64,000 bases of DNA from Parablautia sp. Marseille-Q6255 (GCF_951230155.1 NZ_CATNVD010000013.1:62001-126000); one strand, 5' to 3'. Shown: positions 26,041 to 34,640, numbered from the stretch's first letter. Numbers and translations are program-made. The notes: generated by a model not told the origin, from the letters alone.

Positions 26041-27030
26041 ATGCACGAGTGTCACGCCACAGCAGAACCAGATGAATTATTTGAAACCGGCTCCTTGAAA
26101 CATTTAGTCCCCGGCAACGAAGGACGGGTACTGGACGGACGCCGTACCCCAGGCTATATTGAATCTTTTGATCCCGAAAGCTGTATGTTTATCTGGAGAA
26201 TCACGGCATTTGAAGATGCGGGAAAGTGCTGGGAAATTCCCGCAGAACAAATTGAACAATATCAGTTTCGGAAGAGCTGCTCCACTCTGTCGCGTGCTGC
26301 AGTCGAAAAGCTCTCTGCGCAATGCAAAGCGTACCAGAAACAGCTTACGATACCAGTAACCAGCCAGTCTCAGGCTGCCGCCAGAGTCTCCATTGCAAAA
26401 CAGGAACTGCAAACAGCTGCATGGCTGAAAGAGCATTCCCGCTTTATCCAAAAAGGAAAACGCTTTGATTTTCACGCAGCAACCGGTGATCCTGACCTGT
26501 ATTGCGACCTCGAGGAATACATGCGCGCGCAGAAACTGTATGACTTAGAGCAAAAAACCGCCAGCCAGTATCTGTTAAATCCTTACTCAGGAGAATGGAT
26601 AAAAGGAATGAAAATCGTTATGGCGGAAGCTGGTCTGATCTCCTATAGCGGTTCCGTTCCCCGGACCCCAGACATCTTTCAGGGGATCGGTGCAAAAGAA
26701 CTTAGATGGAATTATATTCTTGCACGGACTGCATTTTTAAGAAGTGTATTCAAGCTGTCCGGAATTCTGGAAGTACCGCTGTATCGGGGGATGGCCAGTT
26801 CTTCAGACTGGATAAAAACTCCCCCAACGCTGCTGTCTGCCACGTTTTCCGCGGACACTGCAAAGGATTTTTGCGGCATGGATGACCCCGGTCTATACAG
26901 AAGTTGTTACTGGATCAAATTTTTCTGCCCTGTTGAGAATCTTTTTATGACCTTTTATGAAACAAAAGAATTGAACGAGCGCTACAAAGAGCAGGAAGCC
27001 ATTATCTACTACCAGGCACCGCTCACATGA
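26041..27030 (+). CDS. Uncharacterised protein with an ADP-ribosyltransferase-like C-terminus
   Basis: 329 residues, no signal peptide or membrane helix. The N-terminal part has no recognised domain. The C-terminal ~120 residues show the spacing of an R-S-E type ADP-ribosyltransferase: VPLYRGMASS (Arg), LLSATFSADTAKDF (Ser/Thr strand) and an E-x-E in KEQEAIIYYQ close to the end. This is motif reading only; a fold prediction is needed. It stands alone between a terminator and the convergent helicase gene, with AGGGAGGT before the ATG. No partner or immunity gene is seen. Confidence 0.6.
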   Translation: MHECHATAEPDELFETGSLKHLVPGNEGRVLDGRRTPGYIESFDPESCMFIWRITAFEDAGKCWEIPAEQIEQYQFRKSCSTLSRAAVEKLSAQCKAYQKQLTIPVTSQSQAAARVSIAKQELQTAAWLKEHSRFIQKGKRFDFHAATGDPDLYCDLEEYMRAQKLYDLEQKTASQYLLNPYSGEWIKGMKIVMAEAGLISYSGSVPRTPDIFQGIGAKELRWNYILARTAFLRSVFKLSGILEVPLYRGMASSSDWIKTPPTLLSATFSADTAKDFCGMDDPGLYRSCYWIKFFCPVENLFMTFYETKELNERYKEQEAIIYYQAPLT

Positions 27031-27043
27031 CTTTCCCCGGCTG

Positions 27044-28864
27044 TTATTCCAGCAGCTCTTCGAGGAACTGTGACGGCTCCTGCTCTCTGCCGTAGCGTTC
27101 CTTTACATGAAAAATATGCAGTTTGTCCTTCGCCCGCGTCATCCCGACGTAAAACAGCCTTCGTTCTTCCTCAAAATCTGCTTCCACGGAGGCTTTTTTG
27201 TGCGGGATCGTCCCTTCATTTACATCCACTAAAAATACTTCTTTAAATTCCAGCCCCTTTGAGCTGTGCAGCGTCGCCAGTGTGACCGCATCCTCTTCGC
27301 TCTTTCGACTGCTTCTGCGCTCTTCCAGCCTGGCCGCATACGCCTCTATCTGCTCCTGCCACTCCTCAAAGGTACGGTACGGTCTTGCACTTTGCTGTAT
27401 CTCATCAAGCAGCTCGAAAAGCTCCTCTGGTTTCATTCTCCGCGCGGCTGCATATTCTTTCAGATACTCCTCATACCCGATCCCATGCCGGATATAATTG
27501 ACTGCTGCATACGGCGTCATCCCTGCAAGCAGCTTAAGATCAAGCTCCATACGGTCGATCCGATCCAGCATCCATTCTTTGTCCTCACAATATGTGCGCA
27601 GAGTTTCAAAAGAGATCACAGACGCATCGAGCATGCTTCTGCTGATATAGCGTTTCGGCCGGTTCATCACCTGCAAAAATTCCGCCCGGTCCAGACGCCT
27701 GCGTGCCAGATGGAGATACGCGCGAATATCCTGTGCGATCCAGTGCTCGTAAATATTCGGCAAGGCATCTCTCATCACAAACGGCAGATTAAATTCCATC
27801 AGACGCTGTGCAAAAGGACTGGCCCCCTGATTTGTGCGGAATAAAACCGCAATATCCGAAAGCGCCCTTCCCTGCTCCGCCGCTGTCTTAATACATTTTA
27901 CCAGATACAGGCTCTCATGCTCCTGATTTTCAAATTCCTTTATATCCACCGGACTGCTGCCTGAGCGTGCAGGCCGGATCTTTTTATCAAATCGGGTCGT
28001 ATTCTGTGCGATCACCCGAAGCGCAGCATGAACGATCGGCGGACTGGAGCGAAAATTCAGATCCAGCAGGATCTGTTTTGCATCCGGAAAGTCCTTTGTA
28101 AAATTCAGCATGATTTCCGGCTTTGCCCCACGAAACCGGTAGATCGACTGATCATCATCCCCTACGATAAACAGATTGTTCTGTGGTGCTGCAAGCATTC
28201 GCAGAATACGATACTGCAGCATATTAATATCCTGAAACTCATCCACCAGGATATAGCGGAACCGCCGCTGCCATGCGGCCAAAATATCTGCCCTCGCTGC
28301 AAGAAGCTCATACGTGTAGACCAGCATATCGTCGAAATCAAGAAGCCCCCTGTCTTTATGCGCTTTCTCATAGCTCTGATACAGGCTGCGGAATTTTTCC
28401 TCAGGACATGCTTTTGAATAATAATGCTGCAGATCTATCTGTTCATTTTTCACAGCGCTGATCTCTGCTGCAAGCTCCGCAAGCAGCTCTTTTTCATCCT
28501 CCGCGGCAAATTTCATCTCACGCATAAGCTGTCTGAGAATCCCAAACTTTTTTTCCTCCGTGAGAATATTTGCCGCTGTAAAATGATATGCCTGTTTCAG
28601 TATGCCAAAAAATACAGCATGAAATGTCCCAAAAGTCACACCGGAAGCGCGGCAGACCGTACCAAAACGAAGCCTCATCTCATTCGCTGCGGCTTTCGTA
28701 AAGGTAATGACCAGTATTTCCTGCGGCTTAACGCCGTACTGTTCTACCAGATATTTTGTTCTCTGTGTAATTACGAGGGTTTTTCCGGAACCGGGACCGG
28801 CAAGTACCATAGCCGGTCCCGTCCCATGGGCGATCGCCCTTGACTGTGCATCGCTTATCTGCAT
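27044..28864 (-). CDS. UvrD/PcrA-like superfamily 1 DNA helicase
   Basis: 606 residues, shorter than PcrA (~730). Motifs are in order: [14 protein letters not shown] (Walker A), [12 protein letters not shown] (Ia), VDEFQDIN (II), [14 protein letters not shown] (III), NFRSS (IV), [21 protein letters not shown] (V) and [17 protein letters not shown] (VI). It acts as an ATP-driven 3'-5' helicase in repair. It overlaps the end of gltX by ten bases with AGGAG before its ATG. The missing C-terminal region suggests a small UvrD paralogue rather than PcrA itself. Confidence 0.92.
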   Translation of the reverse strand: MQISDAQSRAIAHGTGPAMVLAGPGSGKTLVITQRTKYLVEQYGVKPQEILVITFTKAAANEMRLRFGTVCRASGVTFGTFHAVFFGILKQAYHFTAANILTEEKKFGILRQLMREMKFAAEDEKELLAELAAEISAVKNEQIDLQHYYSKACPEEKFRSLYQSYEKAHKDRGLLDFDDMLVYTYELLAARADILAAWQRRFRYILVDEFQDINMLQYRILRMLAAPQNNLFIVGDDDQSIYRFRGAKPEIMLNFTKDFPDAKQILLDLNFRSSPPIVHAALRVIAQNTTRFDKKIRPARSGSSPVDIKEFENQEHESLYLVKCIKTAAEQGRALSDIAVLFRTNQGASPFAQRLMEFNLPFVMRDALPNIYEHWIAQDIRAYLHLARRRLDRAEFLQVMNRPKRYISRSMLDASVISFETLRTYCEDKEWMLDRIDRMELDLKLLAGMTPYAAVNYIRHGIGYEEYLKEYAAARRMKPEELFELLDEIQQSARPYRTFEEWQEQIEAYAARLEERRSSRKSEEDAVTLATLHSSKGLEFKEVFLVDVNEGTIPHKKASVEADFEEERRLFYVGMTRAKDKLHIFHVKERYGREQEPSQFLEELLE

Positions 28865-30315
28865 GTTTCTCCTAATAATTCTATTGCTTTTCTGATCCGT
28901 ACAAGAGATTCCTCTTTTCCAAGGATCTCCATGATCTCCGTCGCGCCGGCCGGAGTCATCTGTTTACCTGATACTGCCACGCGCAGCGGCCACATGACGA
29001 AATTTACCTTGCAGCCCTTTTCCTCCACATACGCCTTAAGCATATCAAAAAGCGCGTTATTGCTGAAATCCTCCTGTGCCTCCAGTTTTGGGAGCAGCTC
29101 TGTGAGTACCTCCAGACAGGATTCCTGTGTCGTCTTGGATTTTTTGTGTGCAAACATGGCGGGATCATACTCTGGAAGCTTCTCAAAGAAATCTACCATC
29201 TCCATAATATCCGGATAGACCTCAATCCTTGTCTTGACCATCTGCGCGATCTTTCTAAAATCAAACTCGCGTGAGATCGCTTTTTTAAGATAAGGCAGCG
29301 CTGCTTCATAAAACTTCTCATCATCCATCGCCTTTAAATACTCTCCGTTCATCCAGCGCAGCTTCTGAACATCAAATACAGCAGGAGATTTGCTCATATG
29401 ATGGTAATCAAACGCTTCTACCAGCTCCTGCAGGGAGAATATTTCTCTGTTGTCCTCCGGGCACCAGCCAAGGAGCGCCACGTAGTTCACGATCGCCTCA
29501 GAGACAAAGCCCTGCTCCAGAAGATCCTCGTAGGAGGAATGTCCGGAACGCTTGGAAAGCTTCTTATGCTCCTCATTGGTGATCAGCGGACAGTGCACAT
29601 AAACCGGAACTTCCCAGCCAAACGCCTCATAAAGCCGGTTATATTTTGGTGCAGAAGAAAGGTATTCATTACCGCGCACCACATGTGTGATCCCCATCAA
29701 ATGATCATCCACAACATTTGCAAAATTGTAGGTCGGATATCCGTCTGACTTGATCAGGATCATATCATCAAGCTCTGCATTTGGCACCTCGATCGTTCCA
29801 TAGATCTCATCCACAAATTTCGTTGTGCCTTCCTTTGGAACATTCTGGCGGATGACAAAGGGCACACCTGCAGCAAGCTTTGCCTCGATCTCCTCCTTCG
29901 GAAGATGCAGGCAGTGCTTGTCATAGACAACGATCTCCTTTCCTGCCACCTCCTGCTTCAGAGATTCCAGACGTTCTTTGTCACAGAAGCAGTAATACGC
30001 TTCTCCTTTTTCTATCAGCTTTTTCGCGTACTCCATGTAAATGCCTGCCTTCTGGCGCTCACTCTGCACATAGGGACCGCAGCCGCCGTCCTTATCAGGA
30101 CCTTCATCATGGATCAGACCTGTTTTTTCCAGCGTGCGGTTGATGATCTCAACCGCGCCCTCGACATAGCGTTCCTGATCGGTATCCTCGATGCGCAGCA
30201 TAAATGTACCGCCCTCATGCTTTGCGATCAGATACGCATACAGTGCTGTTCTTAAATTTCCTACATGCATCCGCCCTGTCGGACTCGGTGCAAATCTTGT
30301 CTTTACATTACTCAT
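28855..30315 (-). CDS. gltX: Glutamyl-tRNA synthetase
   Basis: 486 residues, class I synthetase: [20 protein letters not shown] (HIGH region), [22 protein letters not shown] and the KMSKS-equivalent KKLSKRSGH. It charges tRNA-Glu, which also feeds the HemA reaction of this window. The start is the ATG giving [10 protein letters not shown]; a GTG four codons earlier overlaps the GGAG ribosome-binding site. Confidence 0.97.
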   Translation of the reverse strand: MSNVKTRFAPSPTGRMHVGNLRTALYAYLIAKHEGGTFMLRIEDTDQERYVEGAVEIINRTLEKTGLIHDEGPDKDGGCGPYVQSERQKAGIYMEYAKKLIEKGEAYYCFCDKERLESLKQEVAGKEIVVYDKHCLHLPKEEIEAKLAAGVPFVIRQNVPKEGTTKFVDEIYGTIEVPNAELDDMILIKSDGYPTYNFANVVDDHLMGITHVVRGNEYLSSAPKYNRLYEAFGWEVPVYVHCPLITNEEHKKLSKRSGHSSYEDLLEQGFVSEAIVNYVALLGWCPEDNREIFSLQELVEAFDYHHMSKSPAVFDVQKLRWMNGEYLKAMDDEKFYEAALPYLKKAISREFDFRKIAQMVKTRIEVYPDIMEMVDFFEKLPEYDPAMFAHKKSKTTQESCLEVLTELLPKLEAQEDFSNNALFDMLKAYVEEKGCKVNFVMWPLRVAVSGKQMTPAGATEIMEILGKEESLVRIRKAIELLGETCR

Positions 30316-30360
30316 AATCTCTAACACTCCTCGTTTTGCATCTATTGTTCTTTTATTTTC

Positions 30361-31590
30361 TTATGACCGAAAACGGATCTGCCGTGATACACTTAAAGCC
30401 AGCGCCATCTCTGCCATTAAAAACAAAATTGATGTACCTCCATAGCTGACGAACGGAAGCGTGATCCCTGTCGTGGGGATCAGGTTCGTCACAACCGCGA
30501 TGTTGAGCACCACCTGCAGCGCAATGTGGACAAAAATACCGGAAGCGATCAATGATCCCAAAAGATCCGGAGCATTCTGTGCAATAAAAAACAGGCGGTA
30601 CAGCATAAAAACAAACATCAGTATCACAAGAGCTGCACCGAACACGCCAAGCTCCTCGCAGATGATAGAAAAGATCATATCATTTTGCGCCTCAGGAAGC
30701 GCACCGAGCTTCTGCGTACTGTTGCCCAGTCCCTTGCCAAAAAAGCCTCCCGATCCGATCGCATACAAGGCCTGCATGACCTGATAGCCTCCAAGGCTTG
30801 CATAGGATTCCGGATCGAGCCATACCTTCACACGCTGGATACGAAAGCTTCCGCCGCTTCCCGCCATGTTGACCAGAATCACCACCAATATCCCGATCAG
30901 TACTGCTCCAACACCCCCCGCGATCACAAAAGGCGCCGTCTTTGGATGCGCAATAAAAATCAAAACCACTGTAATCCCGGCAATGATCACGGCTGTACTC
31001 AGGTTTTCTGTAAAAATATAAGTGCAGCCGGAAGCCAGCATGCCGAACCCGAATACGATCAGCGGAGGTTTAAATCCCCGCAGCTTATACCCCATTTTTA
31101 CGATCAGAACAGGCAAAAACAGGATAACCGCAAGCTTTGCAAGCTCCGCCGGCTGAAAAGAGATCGGTCCAAAATAAATCCATCGTTTTGCACCGTTTAC
31201 CTCCCGCCCGATAAACTTCGTAATAACAAGGAAAAAGACTGCGATCCAGTATATCGGCACCGCAAATCTCGCAATAAAATGATAATCAATCTGTGAACCG
31301 ATCAGCGCCAGTATAAATGCACCGATACTGATGATCGCCTGTTTACGGAAATACGTCATATCACTCCCGTTTGGCTCGAGCATCGCTTCATAAGCACTTG
31401 TACTATAGAGCATCACAAGTCCAAAGCAGGTCAGCAAAATAACGATCGCCAGCAGATTATAATCAAAGTAGTCTCTGTCTGTGCTGAATACTTTCTGCAC
31501 ATATCCCGGCCGCTTCCTGGCTGCCGCAGCTTTTCCCGGAGGCATCCGTCTCTTTTGGACCGGCCGCAAATGTTGTGATCTGTTTGCCAT
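30361..31590 (-). CDS. SEDS-family peptidoglycan glycosyltransferase (FtsW/RodA)
   Basis: 409 residues. A basic cytoplasmic N-terminus (~45 residues) precedes ten membrane helices. Family signatures: GLVMLYSTSAYEA, FQPAELAKLA (catalytic-aspartate region lies in the following periplasmic loop), GGYQVMQALYAIGSGGFFGKGLGNS and FVSYGGTSILFLM. It polymerises lipid II with a class B PBP. The N-terminus and GSGGFFGKGLGNS loop favour FtsW (possibly sporulation- or division-linked) over RodA, but context does not decide. Confidence 0.92.
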   Translation of the reverse strand: MANRSQHLRPVQKRRMPPGKAAAARKRPGYVQKVFSTDRDYFDYNLLAIVILLTCFGLVMLYSTSAYEAMLEPNGSDMTYFRKQAIISIGAFILALIGSQIDYHFIARFAVPIYWIAVFFLVITKFIGREVNGAKRWIYFGPISFQPAELAKLAVILFLPVLIVKMGYKLRGFKPPLIVFGFGMLASGCTYIFTENLSTAVIIAGITVVLIFIAHPKTAPFVIAGGVGAVLIGILVVILVNMAGSGGSFRIQRVKVWLDPESYASLGGYQVMQALYAIGSGGFFGKGLGNSTQKLGALPEAQNDMIFSIICEELGVFGAALVILMFVFMLYRLFFIAQNAPDLLGSLIASGIFVHIALQVVLNIAVVTNLIPTTGITLPFVSYGGTSILFLMAEMALALSVSRQIRFRS

Positions 31591-31759
31591 ACTATCCCTT
31601 CAATTTCTTTTTCTGTACATGCTTTTATAAATTACCCGGTAATCATATCATATCTGATCTGCTTTTTCCAGTATTACTGCCAATAATTTTCCCTGCTCCC
31701 CTCCCCTGCCCAAGTTTTTCTTCTGCCCTGCCGGATGATTAGCACTTTTCTTTCTTTTT

Positions 31760-31767
31760 CATATTGT
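31760..31767 (+). promoter_or_regulatory. Possible sporulation sigma-E/K -10 element of the cotJ operon
   Basis: CATATTGT resembles the sigma-E -10 consensus (CATAnnnT) and lies about 40 bases before cotJA. B. subtilis cotJ is sigma-E dependent. The -35 is not convincing. The remaining ~150 bases back to the ftsW start show no other feature. Confidence 0.35.
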
Positions 31768-31805
31768 GATAATGTAACTGCTATTTCTTTTAGAAAGGAG
31801 CCAAT

Positions 31806-32030
31806 ATGTCTGATTTCCAACACTCCGGTTGCCGATGCAGCTGTCATTCTTCTGACAGAACAGACGCAATATACCGCTGTCTGGCTGAGTCAGATGCCCC
31901 TCTGGCCATGGGATACGTGCCATGCCAGTCCTGGGGCGTCACTTATGATCTCTGTCATGCCCTGCATACCGGAACCATCTTTCCAGAACTGCACAAGCCA
32001 TTTTGCGGGAAAGGAGGAAAATGTCGATGA
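31806..32030 (+). CDS. cotJA: Spore coat protein CotJA
   Basis: 74 residues. After a Cys-rich start, the core PLAMGYVPCQSWGVTYDL and GTIFPELHKPFCGK matches the CotJA family, which assembles with CotJC into the spore coat. Shine-Dalgarno AAAGGAG precedes the ATG by about five bases. The stop overlaps the cotJB start (ATGA). First gene of cotJABC. Confidence 0.92.
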   Translation: MSDFQHSGCRCSCHSSDRTDAIYRCLAESDAPLAMGYVPCQSWGVTYDLCHALHTGTIFPELHKPFCGKGGKCR

Positions 32031-32686
32031 ACCGAACCAATTACAACAATATGAACTGCCGGACCAGAAGCATGCCGCGATGCAATGAAATGCCACGGTG
32101 CAACGACATGCCGCGATGCAATGAAATGCCACGGTGCAACGACATGCCGCGATGCAATGAAATACCACGATGCAACGACATGCCACGATGCAATGAGATG
32201 CCGCGATGCAACGACATGCCACGATGCAATGACATGCCGCGGTGCAGCGACATGCCACGGCGCAACGACATGACGCGATGCAATGAAATGCCGCAGCGGG
32301 ACGTCTGCACCTGTCCCCCGGCAGGCCATACTTCCCCCACGTGCACAGACTCAGGAGACCGGAATACTCCATGTACAGGTAACCCCCGCCCCTGTGACTG
32401 CCGCGAGGAGCAAATAGAGATCCCCACCGGCGACCGCAGGAAACTCTTCACTTTTATAAATGAGGTCAGCTTTGCCGTTTACGAAGCACTGTTGTATCTC
32501 GATACACACCCGGACTGCGAAGAAGCGCTTCATTATTTTAAAAAATACAATCAGCTCCGCAATCGCGCGCTTAAAGCATATGAGCATGCATACGGACCCC
32601 TCGTCATTTCTGTAGCCGACGAGTCCTGCAGCAGGTCATGGGAATGGATGAACCAGCCATGGCCATGGGAAGGAGGTATGTGTTAA
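32027..32686 (+). CDS. cotJB: Spore coat protein CotJB with a long MPRCN-repeat N-terminal extension
   Basis: 219 residues, against about 80-90 in ordinary CotJB. The C-terminal ~85 residues are standard: LFTFINEVSFAVYEALLYLD, HPDCEEALHYF, YEHAYGPL and the ending WPWEGG. The N-terminal half holds twelve tandem hexapeptides MPRCN(E/D) with few substitutions, then a Cys/Pro-rich linker (CTCPPAGH, CTGNPRPCDC). The start at MNRTNYNN is chosen because it gives an ATGA overlap with cotJA and GGAGG nine bases upstream; an ATG two codons earlier is also possible. The Cys/Arg repeat could cross-link in the coat or bind metal. Confidence 0.9.
   Translation: MNRTNYNNMNCRTRSMPRCNEMPRCNDMPRCNEMPRCNDMPRCNEIPRCNDMPRCNEMPRCNDMPRCNDMPRCSDMPRRNDMTRCNEMPQRDVCTCPPAGHTSPTCTDSGDRNTPCTGNPRPCDCREEQIEIPTGDRRKLFTFINEVSFAVYEALLYLDTHPDCEEALHYFKKYNQLRNRALKAYEHAYGPLVISVADESCSRSWEWMNQPWPWEGGMC
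32072..32287 (+). repeat. 18-bp tandem repeat (12 units) inside cotJB
   Basis: Twelve in-frame 18-bp units encoding MPRCNE or MPRCND, alternating so that a 36-bp higher-order unit is visible (ATGCCGCGATGCAATGAA followed by ATGCCACGGTGCAACGAC). Later units carry substitutions (IPRCND, MPRCSD, MPRRND, MTRCNE). The count probably varies between strains. Confidence 0.95.
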
Positions 32687-32689
32687 ATT

Positions 32690-32803
32690 ATGTGGAATTA
32701 TGAAAAAAGACTGCAGTACCCGGTCAATATCAAAACGCCAAATGCAAAAATCGCACAGATCATCATGAGTCAGTACGGTGGCCCGTATTGCAGTAACCTA
32801 TAG
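32690..32803 (+). pseudogene. cotJC: CotJC (manganese-catalase-like spore coat protein), 5' fragment cut by prophage insertion
   Basis: Codes for MWNYEKRLQYPVNIKTPNAK and continues to MSQYGGP, exactly the conserved CotJC start; intact CotJC is about 180-190 residues. After codon 32 the reading becomes YCSNL and stops, unlike the family (QYGGPDGE...). All phage genes begin directly afterwards, so this is the left prophage junction. Only three bases separate it from the cotJB stop. The 3' part should lie beyond the right edge of the window. Confidence 0.85.
32771..32785 (+). other. Probable attL core region in cotJC
   Basis: The last codons that match CotJC are Gln-Tyr-Gly-Gly-Pro (CAGTACGGTGGCCCG); homology stops immediately after. 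The crossover must lie within or next to this stretch. The exact core needs the other junction. Confidence 0.55.
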
Positions 32804-32861
32804 GAATCAGAAATGTAATTTTATGCAATAATTATACCAAAGAAATCAGATATGTCCATAC

Positions 32862-32951
32862 TTATTTTATGATCGCTGAGAACCCAGCTGCTTTCAGGTG
32901 CTTCATCAACATCTCTACACGAAGAGAGCGGTTGCCCGCTCCCTGTGTGAT
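32862..32951 (-). pseudogene. Remnant of an endolysin 3' end (SPOR-like tail)
   Basis: Reads ...RSLRVEMLMKHLKAAGFSA and ends IIK, stop. The last ~17 codons match the end of the endolysin at 34650 (KALVKRLKAAGFSAIIK), and the nucleotide match extends about 50 bases including the stop. No start is present. This is a direct repeat left by recombination or by a former lysin gene at the element end. The rest of 32804-32966 holds nothing recognisable. Confidence 0.75.
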
Positions 32952-32966
32952 TGCTTTTATTATGTA

Positions 32967-33443
32967 TTATGCCGTTCTACGTAAGCATCGTCTTCTACTT
33001 TCCTTACATTCGTGAGCAATAAAAAGCAATGTATCTTCAACTTCTGCCTTTACCCCAAGATATTGTACATATGAAGCTCTGCCCTGTTGAAACATCAGCT
33101 CCAAATTTACTAAATTGATTCTCCCTCTACGCTGCATAAATAAATCCGCTTCATGACTGCCTTGCTTCTGCATCTCCCATATATCATTAAGCTTCTCTGA
33201 CAATTCACTTATCATTTGACAGTGTTTATAATTACATTTGCTCAGCATAATTAAATTTTTACATTTTAAAACACCAAGCGGAATACCCATATATCGCGAG
33301 ATTCCTGCCAGTTCAGTATCTGTCAAATCTTCTTTTCCTGCAAAAACCGCCTTCATCAACTCTCCAGTCACATTCGCAAAATCGGCATAGGCAGGTGTTC
33401 CATATGGATGATAGTTTCGTAACTCCATTAAATTAATCTGCAT
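32967..33443 (-). CDS. Phage protein of unknown function downstream of ant
   Basis: 158 residues, soluble, mostly helical, ending in an Arg-rich tail. I do not recognise a domain. Its ATG shares a base with the ant stop (TGATG) and GGGGAGG lies seven bases upstream, so it is translated together with the antirepressor and probably acts in the same switch. Confidence 0.75.
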   Translation of the reverse strand: MQINLMELRNYHPYGTPAYADFANVTGELMKAVFAGKEDLTDTELAGISRYMGIPLGVLKCKNLIMLSKCNYKHCQMISELSEKLNDIWEMQKQGSHEADLFMQRRGRINLVNLELMFQQGRASYVQYLGVKAEVEDTLLFIAHECKESRRRCLRRTA

Positions 33444-34219
33444 CACGCCACCTCCCCTGCGGAGATACCGTACTTAATAGCCATTTCTTTTATGATTGCT
33501 ATGTAGCCCTCTATCAACTTTGGATCATCAGCAATTACATCAAGCTGATTTAATTTGTCCAGCTTCGACTTGCACATACCATTCAGGGCATTTGTCTTTT
33601 TCTTATTCGCCAACCGAATATTTAAAGCTACATGCATGCGCTCCTCTAATGTTTTATACGACTGTTCACGCACCGCCTTGATGTGCTCCACTCCGCCGAG
33701 TTCAAAAGCAATCTTATTGATGATATTACTGCTTTCCTTTCTCCATGCATTTGGTCTTAGAGCAACCACATCTTTGATGGAATCCACTTTACTGTCCAGT
33801 TCCGCCAGCTTCTGATCGTGTTCCTTCTGCTTCATTTCCATATTGATTAGTAACTGGAGCTGTGGAGAAAACTCTGCCAGATCAGACTTCGCAGATTTGT
33901 ATTTCTTCTCCACTTGGATAAAATACCGGCGCACCTGTTTTCCTTTCTCATTGCGCTCCAACATTGCCATTTCTTTGGCGGTGTCGAGTTTGATGATATA
34001 CTCCTTAATCCTCCCACCGTTTTCTAAATTTTTAGAAATCGCTTCAAAGTCCTCATTTTCTGCCGCTTCACAGTCATTCAAACGATTCTTAATCCAATCT
34101 GCAAACTTACTCCTTACTTCCAGTACCGCATGCAACTCTGTGCCATAAACAACCTTTTCGCCTGCACTTGTCTCGTAAACTGGTACTAACTCATTTTCAA
34201 TAACTTTTAAGCTTTGCAT
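33443..34219 (-). CDS. AntA/AntB-type antirepressor with ORF6C-like C-terminus
   Basis: 258 residues. The N-terminal ~100 residues are an AntA/AntB antirepressor domain (VYGTELHAVLEVRSKFADWI, ENGGRIKEYIIKLDTAKEM, RRYFIQVEKKY). A coiled-coil linker (about 110-160) leads to a C-terminal ORF6C-like domain with the typical NIINKIAFELGG and AVREQSYKTLEERMHV segments. Such proteins bind and inactivate prophage repressors. The start MQSLKVIENEL follows AAAGGAG; the longer frame upstream lacks a site. It is preceded by an Arc-like gene and faced by an antisense RNA candidate. Confidence 0.9.
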   Translation of the reverse strand: MQSLKVIENELVPVYETSAGEKVVYGTELHAVLEVRSKFADWIKNRLNDCEAAENEDFEAISKNLENGGRIKEYIIKLDTAKEMAMLERNEKGKQVRRYFIQVEKKYKSAKSDLAEFSPQLQLLINMEMKQKEHDQKLAELDSKVDSIKDVVALRPNAWRKESSNIINKIAFELGGVEHIKAVREQSYKTLEERMHVALNIRLANKKKTNALNGMCKSKLDKLNQLDVIADDPKLIEGYIAIIKEMAIKYGISAGEVA

Positions 34220-34244
34220 AATAAAAATCTCCTTTCGATTTATC

Positions 34245-34273
34245 TTGAAAGAAGCCCCATTCTGCATTATAAT
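34245..34273 (+). promoter_or_regulatory. Strong plus-strand promoter between ant and the RHH gene
   Basis: TTGAAA (34245-34250), exactly 17 bases, TATAAT (34268-34273). It faces away from ant, toward the RHH gene, opposite to all surrounding phage genes, and leads straight into a short terminated transcript. Confidence 0.75.
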
Positions 34274-34279
34274 ATTTAC

Positions 34280-34347
34280 AGAAGGAAACTTCTTTGGTGG
34301 AAACGCTCGTTGACTTGGTAGGTTGGTCGGGCGTTTCTTATTTTTTT
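34280..34347 (+). ncRNA. Predicted ~68-nt antisense RNA (Sar-like) in the RHH-ant intercistronic region
   Basis: Starts about seven bases after the TATAAT. The first element is a tight hairpin AGAAG-GAAA-CTTCT (34280-34293). It ends in a terminator: GAAACGC-CG arm (34300-34309) pairing with CG-GCGTTTC (34328-34337), followed by TTATTTTTTT (34338-34347). The RNA is complementary to the intercistronic mRNA between the RHH and ant genes and to the last RHH codons. It does not reach the ant ribosome-binding site (about 34229-34236), unlike P22 Sar. No ORF with a start is present in it. Prediction only. Confidence 0.6.
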
Positions 34348-34520
34348 AGTTCATCGTCGATTTTTTCATTGAGCCATTCTGACTTTGTCTTTTTCTGTTC
34401 GGATAATTTCTGTTCAAACTTCAACATTTTTTCTTTATCCACAGCTACGCTAAACGTTTTTTGTCTTTCTCTTCTGGCTTTCATGTAATCGGCTCTGCTT
34501 TTCTCCGCGATTATTCTCAC
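34338..34520 (-). CDS. Arc-like ribbon-helix-helix regulator
   Basis: 60 residues. The C-terminal part fits a ribbon-helix-helix: strand KTFSVAVDKE, helix MLKFEQKLSEQKK, then TKSEWLNEKIDDEL. Arc of P22 is a similar-sized RHH repressor of ant. The reading frame opens at a GTG with AAAGAGG directly before it; an internal ATG at 34484 is the alternative, so the exact start is uncertain. It is the first gene after a promoter flanked by repeated GTTACGCGT sites, consistent with autorepression. It is followed by ant on the same strand. Confidence 0.65.
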   Translation of the reverse strand: MRIIAEKSRADYMKARRERQKTFSVAVDKEKMLKFEQKLSEQKKTKSEWLNEKIDDELKK

Positions 34521-34528
34521 CTCTTTTC

Positions 34529-34573
34529 GTTACGCGTTACATATAATATATTTGTGTTACGCGTAATTGTCAA
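34529..34573 (-). promoter_or_regulatory. Promoter of the RHH-ant operon with paired GTTACGCGT operator-like sites
   Basis: Minus strand TTGACA (34568-34573), 17 bases, TATATT (34545-34550). One repeat, a perfect palindrome TTACGCGTAA, sits at 34557-34566 in the spacer. A second copy of GTTACGCGT at 34529-34537 lies downstream of the -10. The two start 27 bases apart (34529 and 34556), flanking the -10 as expected for a repressor site pair. Confidence 0.7.
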
Positions 34574-34611
34574 GAGGTTTTTCAAAATTTCCCCGTCCTA
34601 CCTACGGAATC

Positions 34612-34640
34612 AAAAAGAGCGCAGCATTTCGCTACGCCCT
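34612..34640 (-). terminator. Terminator after the endolysin gene
   Basis: Minus strand: GGGCGTAGC, loop GAAAT, GCTGCGCTC, followed by TTTTTG; nine pairs with G-U wobbles. Confidence 0.8.

Noticed and set aside
32072-32287. CRISPR array
   Set aside because: 18-bp units without unique spacers, in frame within a coding gene.
32041-32451. Long minus-strand open frames opposite the cotJB repeat
   Set aside because: They arise from the 18-bp periodic repeat read on the other strand; no ribosome-binding site, and composition is a monotonous SLHRGM-type repeat.
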